A DNA stretch of 39,360 nt, taken from a virus. A model generated the notes under the pieces. That model searched no databases. It was given only the letters and a program-made list of their open reading frames with translations, and was not told the origin of the DNA. Shown here one piece after another: positions 1-7,644 of the stretch; positions within the stretch are counted from its first letter, which is position 1; the number at the start of each line of letters is the position of its first letter. The translations under genes and the position numbers were made by a program. The stretch covers positions 1 through 39,360 of the IMG/VR virus record IMGVR_UViG_3300045454_000121. The stretch is one strand, 5' to 3'.

Positions 1-1113
1 TCAAGCGGCGGTGCCGGACCTGCGCTTGTGTGCCCCTTTTTGTGCCACCCCCGACATTGCGGCGGATGCCTGTTCGGGTGTCAGGTAGGCGAGATAGATC
101 TCGGTTGTCTTGACGCTGGTGTGGCCCAGCTCGCGCTGAAGGTCGTAGATACCGCCGCGGCCAAGGCGGAGGTATTCGACCGCGAAGAGGTGGCGCAGAT
201 CGTGGAAGCGGAAGCGGCGATATTCGAGACCGGCCTTTTCTGCCCGGCGCTCGGCGCGCGTGGTGTAGTCGGCGAAGTTCGATGCGACGTTGCGGTAGCG
301 CTGCGCGATCGGCTTGCCGGCGGCGTCCTCGTCCAAGTGCCAGAATACATAGGGGCATTTGAGGAAGCGGGGCTGGCGCTTGAGGATCTCGATCGCTTTG
401 CGGTTGAGCGACACGGTGCGGAGGCGGTTTCGCTTACCGATGATCGTCGCGTGGCGGCCGACCAGGTCGATCTGGCTGTGCTCCAGACCGGCGATCTCCT
501 CCTCACGCATGCCGGTTTCCCGGGCTAGCAGCATCATGTCACCGAACCGCGTCTGCTTGGGGCCGACTGTCAGGCGGATCGATTCGTCGGTTGGAAGCAC
601 GATCGGGTCGCGCCGCTCCTGAAGTCGCTTGCGCGGGAAGGCGCGGGCGGCGTTTACATCGCCCTCGATCCATCCTTCATCGATCGCGTGATCGAGCACG
701 CTGGCAACCGCCGTCAGGTCGCGCCGAATCGTCGCGTTGGTGAGATGCTGAGCTTTGCGCCCCTTAACCAGCTCCCGGATACATTCCCCATCGATCTGAT
801 GCACCTCGCGCCCGTCGAGCCACTGCCGAAGCTGGGCGAGGCTGTCGGTGTAGCGGTCGACTGTCTTGGCGCTTTTGGTCTTGGCCCTGACTTCGTGCTC
901 CATCGCCGCTGCCCAGGAGACGACGGCAGCTTCCCAACTCATCGGGCCGGCCATGCCATAGTGCGCCTGGTTCTCGATCGCCTCGCGGCGCGCGATCAGC
1001 CGTTTCTCCGCGACCTTGAGAGAACGTGTTCGTAGGCTTTCGCGGTACTCGATGCCGGCGACCTTGAAACGCGCCCAATAGATGCCGTTCCGCTCGTAGA
1101 TGTTCTTGGCCAT
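1..1113 (-). CDS. int: Tyrosine recombinase, phage integrase
   Basis: A 370-residue site-specific recombinase that would integrate and excise the prophage. The N-terminal part (about 1-60) carries an Arm-type DNA-binding segment, a core-binding domain follows (about 60-160), and the catalytic domain fills the rest. The catalytic set is visible: R203 (in TGMREEE), the basic beta-hairpin near K227, H304 and R307 in the HDLRH box, H331 in LGHTS, and nucleophile Y340. The start is the ATG with the usual integrase opening MAKNIYERNG. It is the last gene of the leftward early run, and its 5' end overlaps the excisionase-like gene by 118 bases. Its stop codon is the first base triplet of the window, so any attachment site beyond it lies outside and cannot be judged. 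Length and residues are normal for the family; function is secure, target site unknown. Confidence 0.96.
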   Translation of the reverse strand: MAKNIYERNGIYWARFKVAGIEYRESLRTRSLKVAEKRLIARREAIENQAHYGMAGPMSWEAAVVSWAAAMEHEVRAKTKSAKTVDRYTDSLAQLRQWLDGREVHQIDGECIRELVKGRKAQHLTNATIRRDLTAVASVLDHAIDEGWIEGDVNAARAFPRKRLQERRDPIVLPTDESIRLTVGPKQTRFGDMMLLARETGMREEEIAGLEHSQIDLVGRHATIIGKRNRLRTVSLNRKAIEILKRQPRFLKCPYVFWHLDEDAAGKPIAQRYRNVASNFADYTTRAERRAEKAGLEYRRFRFHDLRHLFAVEYLRLGRGGIYDLQRELGHTSVKTTEIYLAYLTPEQASAAMSGVAQKGAHKRRSGTAA

Positions 1114-1304
1114 TTTGCCTTTGCCGCTCGATTCACCCGCGCAGACCAGCGCTTCAGGTCAGCCACCACGAAGAGCCATCGTCCCGCCGGCTTCGATGCG
1201 CCGGGAATCGCTCCACGCGACGCTAGATCTTGAAGCGTCCTGTTGGAAAGCCCCGTGATTGCGCGCGCCTCCGCGATGCCGCAGCGGATCTGCTCGAACT
1301 TCAT
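996..1304 (-). CDS. Excisionase/AlpA-like helix-turn-helix protein
   Basis: A 102-residue small DNA-binding protein. The N-terminal part (about 8-52) reads as a winged-helix/MerR-like fold: an ITGLSNRTLQDLASRG recognition segment followed by PGASKPAGRWLFVVADLKRW, the wing and closing helix typical of AlpA/excisionase proteins. The remainder is basic and low in complexity. The start chosen is the ATG of MKFEQIR, which begins the recognisable domain; a longer frame upstream overlaps the methyltransferase and looks spurious. Its 3' third overlaps the integrase start in another frame, an arrangement common for xis-int pairs. By position it is likely the recombination directionality factor. It could equally be a transcription regulator of int; the sequence does not decide this. 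Confidence 0.72.
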   Translation of the reverse strand: MKFEQIRCGIAEARAITGLSNRTLQDLASRGAIPGASKPAGRWLFVVADLKRWSARVNRAAKAKWPRTSTSGTASIGRVSRSPASSTAKAYEHVLSRSRRNG

Positions 1305-1353
1305 AGCCCGAGTACCGTGGCGACAGCGGCCAATTCTAGGCGCGCAGAGGAGG

Positions 1354-2049
1354 TCATGCGGCGTCGGCGCGCTCGAGCTCGGCCACTGCAGCGGTGATGC
1401 GGGCGACGGCGGTTTCGAAATGGGCGGGGTTGTGCTCGATCCCGGTGAAGCGCTTGCCTGCGCGGATCGCGGCGACGCCGGTGCTGCCGGTGCCCATGAA
1501 CGGATCGCAAACGGTTTCCCCGCGCACATTGGCGAGGATCTTGGTCATCAGGGCATCGGGTTTTGTCGTCGGGTGGCCGAAGCGGGCGGGGCCGCGCGGC
1601 GAGGTGATGCGGCTGACCCGGAGCAGTTCGGCGAGGTCGCCCGCGGGGTGATAGCCGCGGTTCCAGGCGTGGACGTAGAATTCGACGTCGGGCCGGTAGT
1701 GTTTGTTCGCGACGGGTTGGGGGTTGGTCTTTTGCCAGACGCACAGGGCGTGGCGGTGGAACTGCCCCTGGGCGAGGGACAGCAGCTGGGCGAGTTGGTC
1801 GTTATGGGCGAAGACGATCGCCGCGCCGCACAGCAGCGGATTGACCACGGCCATGTCGAAGCCGGTGTGGAGTTGCTCAGCCACGATCTGATCGAAAATC
1901 GGGCGCCGTTTGCGATAGCGGCCGCCGCCGGTGGCGCGGATCAGATAGGGCGGGTCGAGCACGTCGGCGTCGTGGAAGCCGAGCGTGGGGCGCAGGGCGT
2001 AGGCGTCGCCGATGTGTAGGGTGGCGGGGCCGATGGTGATGCGGGTCAT
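1354..2049 (-). CDS. DNA methyltransferase (N6/N4, beta-type motif order)
   Basis: A 231-residue S-adenosylmethionine-dependent DNA methyltransferase. The catalytic motif DPPY is at residues 32-35 and the cofactor motif DPFMGTGSTG near 182-191, close to the C-terminus. This catalytic-then-cofactor order is that of the beta group of N6-adenine/N4-cytosine enzymes. No obvious restriction partner is adjacent, so it is probably an orphan enzyme that masks phage DNA from host restriction or affects regulation. The start is the ATG that overlaps the stop of the previous small gene by ATGA; the longer open frame upstream reads as shadow sequence. Target specificity cannot be read from the sequence. 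A second, unrelated methyltransferase lies at the other end of the prophage. Confidence 0.9.
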   Translation of the reverse strand: MTRITIGPATLHIGDAYALRPTLGFHDADVLDPPYLIRATGGGRYRKRRPIFDQIVAEQLHTGFDMAVVNPLLCGAAIVFAHNDQLAQLLSLAQGQFHRHALCVWQKTNPQPVANKHYRPDVEFYVHAWNRGYHPAGDLAELLRVSRITSPRGPARFGHPTTKPDALMTKILANVRGETVCDPFMGTGSTGVAAIRAGKRFTGIEHNPAHFETAVARITAAVAELERADAA

Positions 2050-2279
2050 CGCTTCCCCCGGCGGAACGTGATCGCCATCAAGCCGCTTTCGTCGCGGGTG
2101 AGGGCGACGGTCACCCCGTGCTTCGGATCGAAGTCGGCGAGGTTGATCGGGCCGGTGTTGCCGGCGTCGCGGGCGGTACGCAGCAGATCCTCGATCGCCA
2201 TTTGCAGCGAGGGGAGGGTCGCGACCTGGTGGGAACGCAGGACCTGTGGCGGAACCTCGAGGAGAAGGGTGTCGGTCAT
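2046..2279 (-). CDS. Small hypothetical early protein (77 aa)
   Basis: A 77-residue protein beginning MTDTLLLEVPPQ. It has an amphipathic helical middle (QMAIEDLLRTARDAG) and a short beta-rich end (VTVALTRDESGLMAITF). I do not recognise a family. It is coupled on both sides by four-base ATGA overlaps, to the Cys-rich 68-aa gene upstream and the methyltransferase downstream. Together with codon use like its neighbours this makes it a real gene. An upstream ATG at about 2318 would add 13 residues but breaks the coupled arrangement. Function unknown; expression in the early operon is inferred. Confidence 0.7.
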   Translation of the reverse strand: MTDTLLLEVPPQVLRSHQVATLPSLQMAIEDLLRTARDAGNTGPINLADFDPKHGVTVALTRDESGLMAITFRRGKR

Positions 2280-2482
2280 GCGGCCCCGCGCCCCACCTGA
2301 CAAAATCGAGAGCGGCACCGCGCGGCCGCGCGATCATCCACCCGCGCGTCGCATTGCTCGCACCACAGGAAGGTGCGGCGTTCGGTGGGGGACGTTCCGT
2401 CGCGCCATTCGGCGACGGTGCGGTGATTGCGGTAGGGGAAGCGACCGAGAGCGACGGCGGGGGGCTTACCTTTCATGGTCAT
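2276..2482 (-). CDS. Small Cys-containing early protein (68 aa)
   Basis: A 68-residue basic protein with a CEQC pair near residue 41 and two further cysteines near its end (ARCRSRFC). This could form a single zinc-binding knuckle. It overlaps both neighbours by four bases (ATGA), so translational coupling is likely. A second ATG six bases in (MKGKP) is an alternative start. No family recognised. It is one of several consecutive small Cys-rich genes in this operon, which suggests nucleic-acid or protein binding during early growth, but that is inference. Confidence 0.6.
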   Translation of the reverse strand: MTMKGKPPAVALGRFPYRNHRTVAEWRDGTSPTERRTFLWCEQCDARVDDRAAARCRSRFCQVGRGAA

Positions 2483-2757
2483 GCATCGATCCTTTCGCCG
2501 AGCAGGCGCGCCTGAAGGTCGTAGGCGCGCTGGGGGGTGGTGCTGGGGTTGCGGGGCGGGCGCGGTGCGCGGCCGAGGTTGAGGAGCTCACCCGCGCGGC
2601 GGCAGGCGTCTCGCCAGTCGGGCCAGCGCCGCTGGCGGTGCGCTTCGGTGATCGCGACGCGCAGTTCGCCGCTGAGGCGACCATAGCAACGCCCGCACAG
2701 GCGCTGATTGCGGCGGCGGGTGTGGTCGCACCCGGGGACGTCACAGATGCTGGGCAT
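2479..2757 (-). CDS. Small zinc-ribbon-like protein (92 aa)
   Basis: A 92-residue protein that opens with MPSICDVPGCDHTRRRNQRLCGRCYGRL. The pattern C-x4-C, then C-x2-C, fits a zinc ribbon or HNH-like zinc knuckle near residues 5-24. The rest is basic and helical. No catalytic HNH histidines are seen. It ends with an ATGA overlap onto the next gene, and its start overlaps the end of the preceding gene by 17 bases. Proteins of this look are common in the early operons of alphaproteobacterial prophages, without a defined role. Confidence 0.68.
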   Translation of the reverse strand: MPSICDVPGCDHTRRRNQRLCGRCYGRLSGELRVAITEAHRQRRWPDWRDACRRAGELLNLGRAPRPPRNPSTTPQRAYDLQARLLGERIDA

Positions 2758-2941
2758 GGGTTGGTCTCCCGCGTCCGCCGGGTCGGCGCAGACCGAGTTC
2801 GGCGGCTTTGACGTAGATCGAGCGGATTGTGCGGTGTGGAAGCGCGCGCGCCGCCTGCTTGGCCCCGCCAGCGCGATATTCCTGATCGAGCAGGATCAGC
2901 TCGGAGCGCATCCAGGGCATTTTCGTCATGGTCGTTCGCAT
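2741..2941 (-). CDS. Small HTH-like protein (66 aa)
   Basis: A 66-residue protein with a helix-turn-helix look: LILLDQEYRAGGAKQAARALPHRTIRSIYVKAAELGL. This resembles the SANT/Myb-like or terminase-like HTH segments that phages use to bind DNA. The N-terminus has several candidate ATGs (residues 1, 5, 8, 11). I took the first because it abuts the upstream stop (TGATG). No family assigned with confidence. Its position between a small membrane protein and a zinc-ribbon protein in the early operon suggests a regulatory or host-takeover role, which is inference. Confidence 0.6.
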   Translation of the reverse strand: MRTTMTKMPWMRSELILLDQEYRAGGAKQAARALPHRTIRSIYVKAAELGLRRPGGRGRPTHAQHL

Positions 2942-3069
2942 CAGCGCCGCCCTCCCGCCGCGCCGAACAGCGCGACGATGATGAAGGGGACTGCGACGAT
3001 CGCGGCGAGGCCGACGAACGCGATCTGGGCTATCCGCTGCCAGCGGCGGGTAGTGACGGGCGCGGCCAT
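2941..3069 (-). CDS. Tiny single-span membrane protein (42 aa)
   Basis: A 42-codon gene: a basic N-terminus (MAAPVTTRRWQR) followed by one long hydrophobic stretch (about residues 13-36, IAQIAFVGLAAIVAVPFIIV) and a short GGRR tail. This is a classic small inner-membrane protein with a positive N-terminal flank. Its ATG abuts the stop codon of the GapR gene, and its stop is shared with the next start (TGATG), which supports it as real despite its size. No family recognised. Superinfection exclusion or membrane modulation are common jobs for such phage peptides, but nothing here proves that. Confidence 0.55.
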   Translation of the reverse strand: MAAPVTTRRWQRIAQIAFVGLAAIVAVPFIIVALFGAAGGRR

Positions 3070-3434
3070 CACAACATCCCCAACGCGACGCGATAGGTTT
3101 CGATGATCGCTTCCTCTTCGTCGAGGACGTGCTTTTCCTTCTGGCGCAGGGTCAGGATCGCGCGCAGGCCCTTGGCGTCGTAGCCGCGCGCCTTGGCCTC
3201 GCCGAAGACGTCGCGTTCATCCTCGGTAATCGCCCGCTTCTCTTCGCGGATTCGCTCGATCCGCTCGATCAGGAGCCGCAGCTCCTCGGCCGCGCTGTCG
3301 CCGTTGGTCTTGATCGGGTCCGGCACGACGGGCTTCTTGCGGCCCCGCTTGGGAGGCGCTGCCGTGATCGGGGCGGGGACGTGCCGCATGGTGCCGTCCG
3401 CGCCGCGTTGAATGCGCATCGTCATCGCGTTCAT
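3069..3434 (-). CDS. GapR-family (DUF2312) DNA-binding protein
   Basis: A 121-residue protein. Its first 45 residues are basic and Pro/Lys-rich. Residues about 48-121 match the GapR/DUF2312 domain: AAEELRLLIERIERIREEK, then the EDERDVFGEAKARGYDAKGLRAIL block and an acidic EEEAIIETYRVALGML end. In Caulobacter, GapR is a nucleoid-associated protein that binds overtwisted DNA ahead of forks and stimulates type II topoisomerases. A phage copy beside the primase-helicase gene suggests help in relieving supercoiling during phage replication, or competition with the host protein. The start ATG overlaps the previous stop (ATGA); two further in-frame ATGs lie at residues 4 and 6. Family assignment is firm, phage role is inference. 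Confidence 0.88.
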   Translation of the reverse strand: MNAMTMRIQRGADGTMRHVPAPITAAPPKRGRKKPVVPDPIKTNGDSAAEELRLLIERIERIREEKRAITEDERDVFGEAKARGYDAKGLRAILTLRQKEKHVLDEEEAIIETYRVALGML

Positions 3435-3565
3435 GGGATCATTGCTCCAGCGAGGTAAAAGGCCGCGACCAGCGCGACGGCGAGCCAGCGGCGGCCAGTG
3501 CGTGCCCGCGCCGTCCGCGCGGTGCAGTCGCCGCACGAGCAGCTCTGAAAGGTGGGGGCGATCAC
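3431..3565 (-). CDS. Tiny Cys-rich membrane peptide (44 aa, GTG start)
   Basis: A 44-residue reading frame beginning at a GTG that overlaps the stop of the preceding gene (GTGA) and ending in an ATGA overlap onto GapR. The N-terminal half has a CSCGDC cluster. The C-terminal half is a hydrophobic span (RRWLAVALVAAFYLAGAMIP). The perfect overlaps at both ends are the main argument that it is a gene; a longer frame upstream has unlikely composition. Function unknown. A metal-binding, membrane-tethered peptide is all that can be described. Confidence 0.5.
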   Translation of the reverse strand: MIAPTFQSCSCGDCTARTARARTGRRWLAVALVAAFYLAGAMIP

Positions 3566-4023
3566 AGGCGGTCTCCGCCGCTGCAGCGGGTGCAAAGGTC
3601 CGCGCTCGCCCAGGCACAGGCACCGTCGGCGCCACGGTCGCAGGCATCCCACTGGCTGCAGCCGCAGCCGCGGCAGACCGCGGGGTGGCGATCGGCGGGT
3701 TCGTGGGCGAGCTGGTAGTAGACGTTGGGGTCGAGCGGGAACGCGGCGGCGAGCACATCGATCGTTGTGACGTGGCGGGCGAGGATCCCGGGGGTTTCGA
3801 GCTGGCGGACGAGCGCGCGCGCCTCGGCAAGGCGCTCCGATCGCGGCATGAAGCGCGGCGGCGTCGTGTTCTCAACGATCAGCGCTGCCGCATCCTCGAC
3901 CGACAGCCGTGCCGCGCGGCGGCGCAGTGCGAGATATGCCTGAGGCGTAAGCGGCGGGAGGGCGGTCCTTGTCTGTGGGACAGGGCGCGGAACGGCGCGC
4001 CCGAAACTCGGGGTATGCAGCAT
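3562..4023 (-). CDS. Small protein with C-terminal zinc-binding cysteine cluster
   Basis: A 153-residue protein. The first 110 residues are helical (LRRRAARLSVEDAAALIVE, RSERLAEARALVRQLE). The C-terminal 40 residues hold a dense cysteine cluster, CRGCGCSQWDACDRG followed by CAWASADLCTRC, likely two zinc sites. This Cys module is common in phage and prophage proteins, where CxxCGC-x(n)-C-W-x-x-x-x-x-C marks a small unnamed zinc domain. It sits directly downstream of the primase gene (TGATG junction) and is coupled to the next gene by GTGA. It may assist replication, but no enzymatic motif is visible. Confidence 0.75.
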   Translation of the reverse strand: MLHTPSFGRAVPRPVPQTRTALPPLTPQAYLALRRRAARLSVEDAAALIVENTTPPRFMPRSERLAEARALVRQLETPGILARHVTTIDVLAAAFPLDPNVYYQLAHEPADRHPAVCRGCGCSQWDACDRGADGACAWASADLCTRCSGGDRL

Positions 4024-6743
4024 CAGCTGGTTCCTTTCTTCACGGTGTCAGGGTCGGGGTTGCGAAACACCCAGCAGTCGACGGTCTTGCCGACGCGGGA
4101 ATTGACGGCCTTCACTTCGACGAAGCGGCGGGCCTTCGAGGTCTTGAGCAGGCGGCGCAGCTCCTGGTTGGTGCAGGGCATGCGCAGGCCATTGGCGGAA
4201 CAGCGGCTCTCGAACTGGACCAGGCTGATCGCGAAGACGTCCGACGTTCGGGCATGGTTGATCGGGTTCTCGGGCGCGAGATGCATCGCGTCCTGCGCGT
4301 TGAAATGGTCGAAGCGCTCCCAGAACAGCGTGACGTGCGGGTGATCCTGCTCGGTCACGCGGTGCCGCTCGACCAGCATGTCGAGGATCAGATTGTGCGC
4401 GTCGGCGACGTCGTGGTCGGCGAGGTTGGTGACGACGAGCCGCATCGCGTCGAGCATCGCCGCCAGCTGCGCGTGGTTCTTGGCGAAGCGGTAGTCGCCG
4501 CAGCCGGGATGCTTGAGCATCCGGGCCTCGTGGTGGGCGAAGGCCTCGGCATAGCGGGCAAGGATTGCCTCTTCCCGGCGCGCGACGTGGATCGGGAAGC
4601 CTGACAGATCCTTGATGTCGGCGGTCTTGAGTGCCTCGCCAGCGGCCTTGCCCTGCGGCGAAAAGCGGCCCTTGTCGAAGTGCAGGCCCATGATGCGCTC
4701 GGTCACCGCCGGCGAGCCTTCGACTGTCGCGTTCTGGGCGATGACGATCGCGCCACGAAAGGGCGGCTCGAATGTTTCCATGCCGCCATTGGCGATGGCG
4801 CGGGTGCGCACGGCGCGACCGTTATAGGCGGTCTTCAGCTCGTCCCATTCGAAGCGCTTCGCGTGCGGAGTATCCTGACCACGGTCGCCCTCGATCAGCA
4901 CGACGGGGAGGTTGCCGACCTGCCCCAGCGTGCGCGAGATGCCCGCATTCGTGCCCTTGGTCGGATCGAACCCTTCGTAGGATGCGCGGCCCAGCAGCTT
5001 CCACAGGAATTCCAGCAGCGTGGTTTTGCCGCTGCCCGGCGGGCCGGTCATTTCGAGGAAGCCGAGGCTTTCCTGTTTCGCGCGGATCTGTTCGGCGAAG
5101 AGTGCCAGCACCCAGAAGGACAGCACCACTAGCCCCTTGGGGCCGTAGGCGGTGATCAGCGGGCGGGTCCAATCGAGGTTGAGCTTCTCGGGATCATAGG
5201 CGAGGCGCAGCATCCGCTCCGACGTGCGCAGCTTCACCGATCGCTTGCCGAGGACGAAATAATCCTCGTCATTGGCCTCGTAGACGCGGCCCTTGTGAAC
5301 CGCGACGTCGCCGAAGATCCAGGCCTCGTGTTCCTTCGAATAGCCGGTGAACTGGATCGCCTCGACCACCTGAATATTCGCCCATTGGCGCTGCATCAGG
5401 CGGACGATCTGAAACTGATTGCCGGTCCATAGTGCGCCGGGAGCGACCGATGCGAGCCGCTTCATGAAGTCGCCGGATCCCGCGCATGCTGCGCCGGAGA
5501 AGGTCGCCTTCACGCTGGCCCGATCGGACGGGAAATCGACGCGGAGGAAGTACGCGCCCTCCTCAAGGTTCGGGTCGCGCTGGTAGTAGAGGGTGCGGAA
5601 GGTGCAGTTTGCGACCTCCTCGATCTCGACCGCGCGCTCGGCCGCGCGCTGCCATTGCTGGGTGAACGGGAGCGCCTTGAAATCCTCGAACTCGGGCTCG
5701 TCGCTTTCCAGCATCGCGGTCAGCTCGGCCTGGATGCGGTCGATCGAGAAGTTCGCCCAGAGCTGACGGCCGCCGAAGGTGATCGGGAAGTTCGCGAATT
5801 TCTCGCGCTCGTAGATCAGCAGCGCCTTGGCCGTGGCAGTCGGCGCGATCGTCACCTCGCCATTCCAGCGATAGGTGGCCAGATCGTCGGGCTTCAGCTT
5901 GTCGCGCTGGCCGAGGTCGTTCCAGTCGAGCTTTTCGCCCTCACCATCGGGGCGCACCTGGGCAGCACCCGAGCGCCAGCCTTCTGCCGTGGCGCGCTCG
6001 TGAAATTTGCGGGTGAAGTGGACGCCGGCGCGTCCGACGTCGAACGCCCAGATCAGGCGCGGCCCGGCGAGGTTGAGCTCGCCACAGACCCGGCGCAGAT
6101 CCGCAAGGAAGTGTTCGGGATAGACGTTGCAGGTCAGGGTCGAGACGGCGCGGACCTTGCCCTTCTGGACCAGGTCGATCGTGTCGAAGATGCCCTCGGC
6201 CAACCAGAGTTCATCTGCCCTGGCGATGTCCTCAAGCGTGACGCCGGGGTACATCCAGCAATGGCCGCGATAGCTGGAGCCGTAGGAGAAGGTCGCCTTC
6301 TTCTTCCCGAACCGGCCCGGCTGATCGATCAGGCGCTGCCAATGCCCGCCGCCGGGGATGGGGAAGCGCACCGCCGCCGAGACGATTCCCAGCTCGGGGT
6401 CACGATACCATTCCTGCGAATAGCAGCCGCGCAGGTCCATGAGGTTGAAGCCGCGCGCGGCCGAGAGATAGGCGTCTGCGGCGGCATGGGGATCCTGCGC
6501 CGTCTGCTTGTGGCGCTTTGACCAGTTGTCGAAGATGTCGGGGTAGAGTTCCTTGACGTGCTTCTCGACGCCGCAGCGGTTCACGCGGCCGCATTTTACG
6601 ACCCAGGGCGCATCGGCGCGGGCATAGGCTTCGCGCTTGCCGCAGGCGTCGCACTTGCCCTCCTGCAGCCAAGCGCCGTTGGCCTTGAACTTGTAATCGT
6701 TCTGCAGGCGCTTCAGCACTTCTGTGAGGAGATCGTCGCGCAT
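4023..6743 (-). CDS. Phage primase-helicase (zinc finger, Toprim-like, DUF927-type ATPase)
   Basis: A 906-residue replication protein. Residues 31-57 form a C-x2-C-x16-C-x5-C zinc finger like those of primases. A Toprim-like segment follows (about 170-270; LAEGIFDTID, then LIWAFDVG). The C-terminal half is an ATPase: Walker A GPPGSGKTTLLEF at about 566-578 and a Walker B-like VVLIEGD near 613, in the DUF927/superfamily III-like helicase style. It would unwind phage DNA and lay primers. It replaces the rolling-circle initiator gpA of classical P2; no HUH relaxase motif was found in the window. The last 35 residues (RRFVEVKAVNS...DCWVF) are echoed by a 57-aa frame at 9544-9717. It opens after a 95-base gap downstream of Ogr and leads the chain of small genes. 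Confidence 0.9.
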   Translation of the reverse strand: MRDDLLTEVLKRLQNDYKFKANGAWLQEGKCDACGKREAYARADAPWVVKCGRVNRCGVEKHVKELYPDIFDNWSKRHKQTAQDPHAAADAYLSAARGFNLMDLRGCYSQEWYRDPELGIVSAAVRFPIPGGGHWQRLIDQPGRFGKKKATFSYGSSYRGHCWMYPGVTLEDIARADELWLAEGIFDTIDLVQKGKVRAVSTLTCNVYPEHFLADLRRVCGELNLAGPRLIWAFDVGRAGVHFTRKFHERATAEGWRSGAAQVRPDGEGEKLDWNDLGQRDKLKPDDLATYRWNGEVTIAPTATAKALLIYEREKFANFPITFGGRQLWANFSIDRIQAELTAMLESDEPEFEDFKALPFTQQWQRAAERAVEIEEVANCTFRTLYYQRDPNLEEGAYFLRVDFPSDRASVKATFSGAACAGSGDFMKRLASVAPGALWTGNQFQIVRLMQRQWANIQVVEAIQFTGYSKEHEAWIFGDVAVHKGRVYEANDEDYFVLGKRSVKLRTSERMLRLAYDPEKLNLDWTRPLITAYGPKGLVVLSFWVLALFAEQIRAKQESLGFLEMTGPPGSGKTTLLEFLWKLLGRASYEGFDPTKGTNAGISRTLGQVGNLPVVLIEGDRGQDTPHAKRFEWDELKTAYNGRAVRTRAIANGGMETFEPPFRGAIVIAQNATVEGSPAVTERIMGLHFDKGRFSPQGKAAGEALKTADIKDLSGFPIHVARREEAILARYAEAFAHHEARMLKHPGCGDYRFAKNHAQLAAMLDAMRLVVTNLADHDVADAHNLILDMLVERHRVTEQDHPHVTLFWERFDHFNAQDAMHLAPENPINHARTSDVFAISLVQFESRCSANGLRMPCTNQELRRLLKTSKARRFVEVKAVNSRVGKTVDCWVFRNPDPDTVKKGTS

Positions 6744-6838
6744 CGGTTCTTTCGGGCAAGGGGAGGGCGTTCCCGGAAGCGCATCGCGACCGGGTCGTTG
6801 GTCAGGTGAGGAGCGCCGTCACCGGCGCGGGGTTGGGA

Positions 6839-7153
6839 TCAGCCGCTCATGGGAGCGACCTCGGTCGCCGCTGGCGGGTGCTCATCATTGGCAGGAGGGG
6901 GCGTGTCGTCATTGGCCGGCACTGAGGCCCACTTGCCCATTGGCAAGTGGATGTCGGGGTTCGGGCATGCGCTGGGCCGCACGGTGCGGATCACGCTGAG
7001 CTGGGCGACGAAGTAATGCCCGCACTCGATGTTGTCGCAGACGAGGCGCAGTTCGCGCACGATCGGCGTCACCTGGACGCTGTCGCGCACAATCGATCGA
7101 TCGCCGCAATGGGGGCAGTGGATCCCCGGAAGACGTGGTTTCTTGGCAGTCAT
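6839..7153 (-). CDS. ogr: Ogr/Delta-type zinc-finger activator of late transcription
   Basis: A 104-residue protein of the Ogr/Delta family. The zinc-finger core has CPHCG near residues 13-17, then SVQVTPIVRELRLVC, CDNIECGHYFVAQLSVIRTV, and a trailing S-A-C-P. In P2, Ogr binds dyads near -55 of late promoters and recruits RNA polymerase through its alpha subunit. The family fold fills residues 1-70; the tail is Pro/Asn-rich and low in complexity. The gene lies in the early operon, coupled by ATGA to the 164-aa gene upstream. In P2 it sits after gene D in the late region. A conserved dyad found upstream of all four late operons here (17416, 25000, 31734, 34843) is its likely target. The family is secure; its binding to those sites is inference. 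Confidence 0.9.
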   Translation of the reverse strand: MTAKKPRLPGIHCPHCGDRSIVRDSVQVTPIVRELRLVCDNIECGHYFVAQLSVIRTVRPSACPNPDIHLPMGKWASVPANDDTPPPANDEHPPAATEVAPMSG

Positions 7154-7644
7154 TGGGTTCCCCCCACAGTTTCCCCGCTCGACCCTGTGCCGAAGGGATG
7201 GAAAGACGAGAGACGCCGACCAACGACCGCCATCGCAGATTGGGCTTCTTCGAGTTCATGTTCGGCGCGGTGGACCTCGCGAGGCCCGGCACCGGGATGG
7301 GTGACGGCGAGGACAGCCGCTAGGGCTTCGCCGTTTTCCTTGGCCGCGTTGGCGACGGCGGCGGTGAGGGCAAGCCGGTTGGCCATGCGCTCACCGATGC
7401 CGCGATCGAGCAGCTGGAGATAGGTTTCGGAGATCGGCGCGGTGTCGCCGCCCGCCTCGATATAGGCGAGGTCGAGGGCGACGCCCTGGGCGACCGTCGG
7501 ATGCGCGTTCGACTGCGGGTGCGACCATTTGCGCACGAGCCGCTCGCTGCGGTCGACGATCTGCGCCATGCGCGGGTAATCGATCTTGCCCGCGATCGTG
7601 CTGATCGCCTTCGAAAAGGTGAGAGGTTCGCGGGCGAGGGTCAC
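7150..7644 (-). CDS. Phage regulatory protein in the CII position
   Basis: A 164-residue protein beginning at a GTG that overlaps the stop of the Cro-like gene (GTGA) and ending in an ATGA overlap onto ogr. The N-terminal part (FSKAISTIAGKIDYPRMAQIVDRSERLVRKWSHPQSN) reads as a helix-turn-helix. Helical, Ala-rich sequence follows. By position it matches CII/Cox-like regulators of P2- and 186-type phages, in which the second early gene controls establishment or replication. A longer frame starting at 7683 would overlap the upstream gene by 40 bases; the GTG is preferred because of the coupling. No firm family call. Confidence 0.75.
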   Translation of the reverse strand: MTLAREPLTFSKAISTIAGKIDYPRMAQIVDRSERLVRKWSHPQSNAHPTVAQGVALDLAYIEAGGDTAPISETYLQLLDRGIGERMANRLALTAAVANAAKENGEALAAVLAVTHPGAGPREVHRAEHELEEAQSAMAVVGRRLSSFHPFGTGSSGETVGGTQ

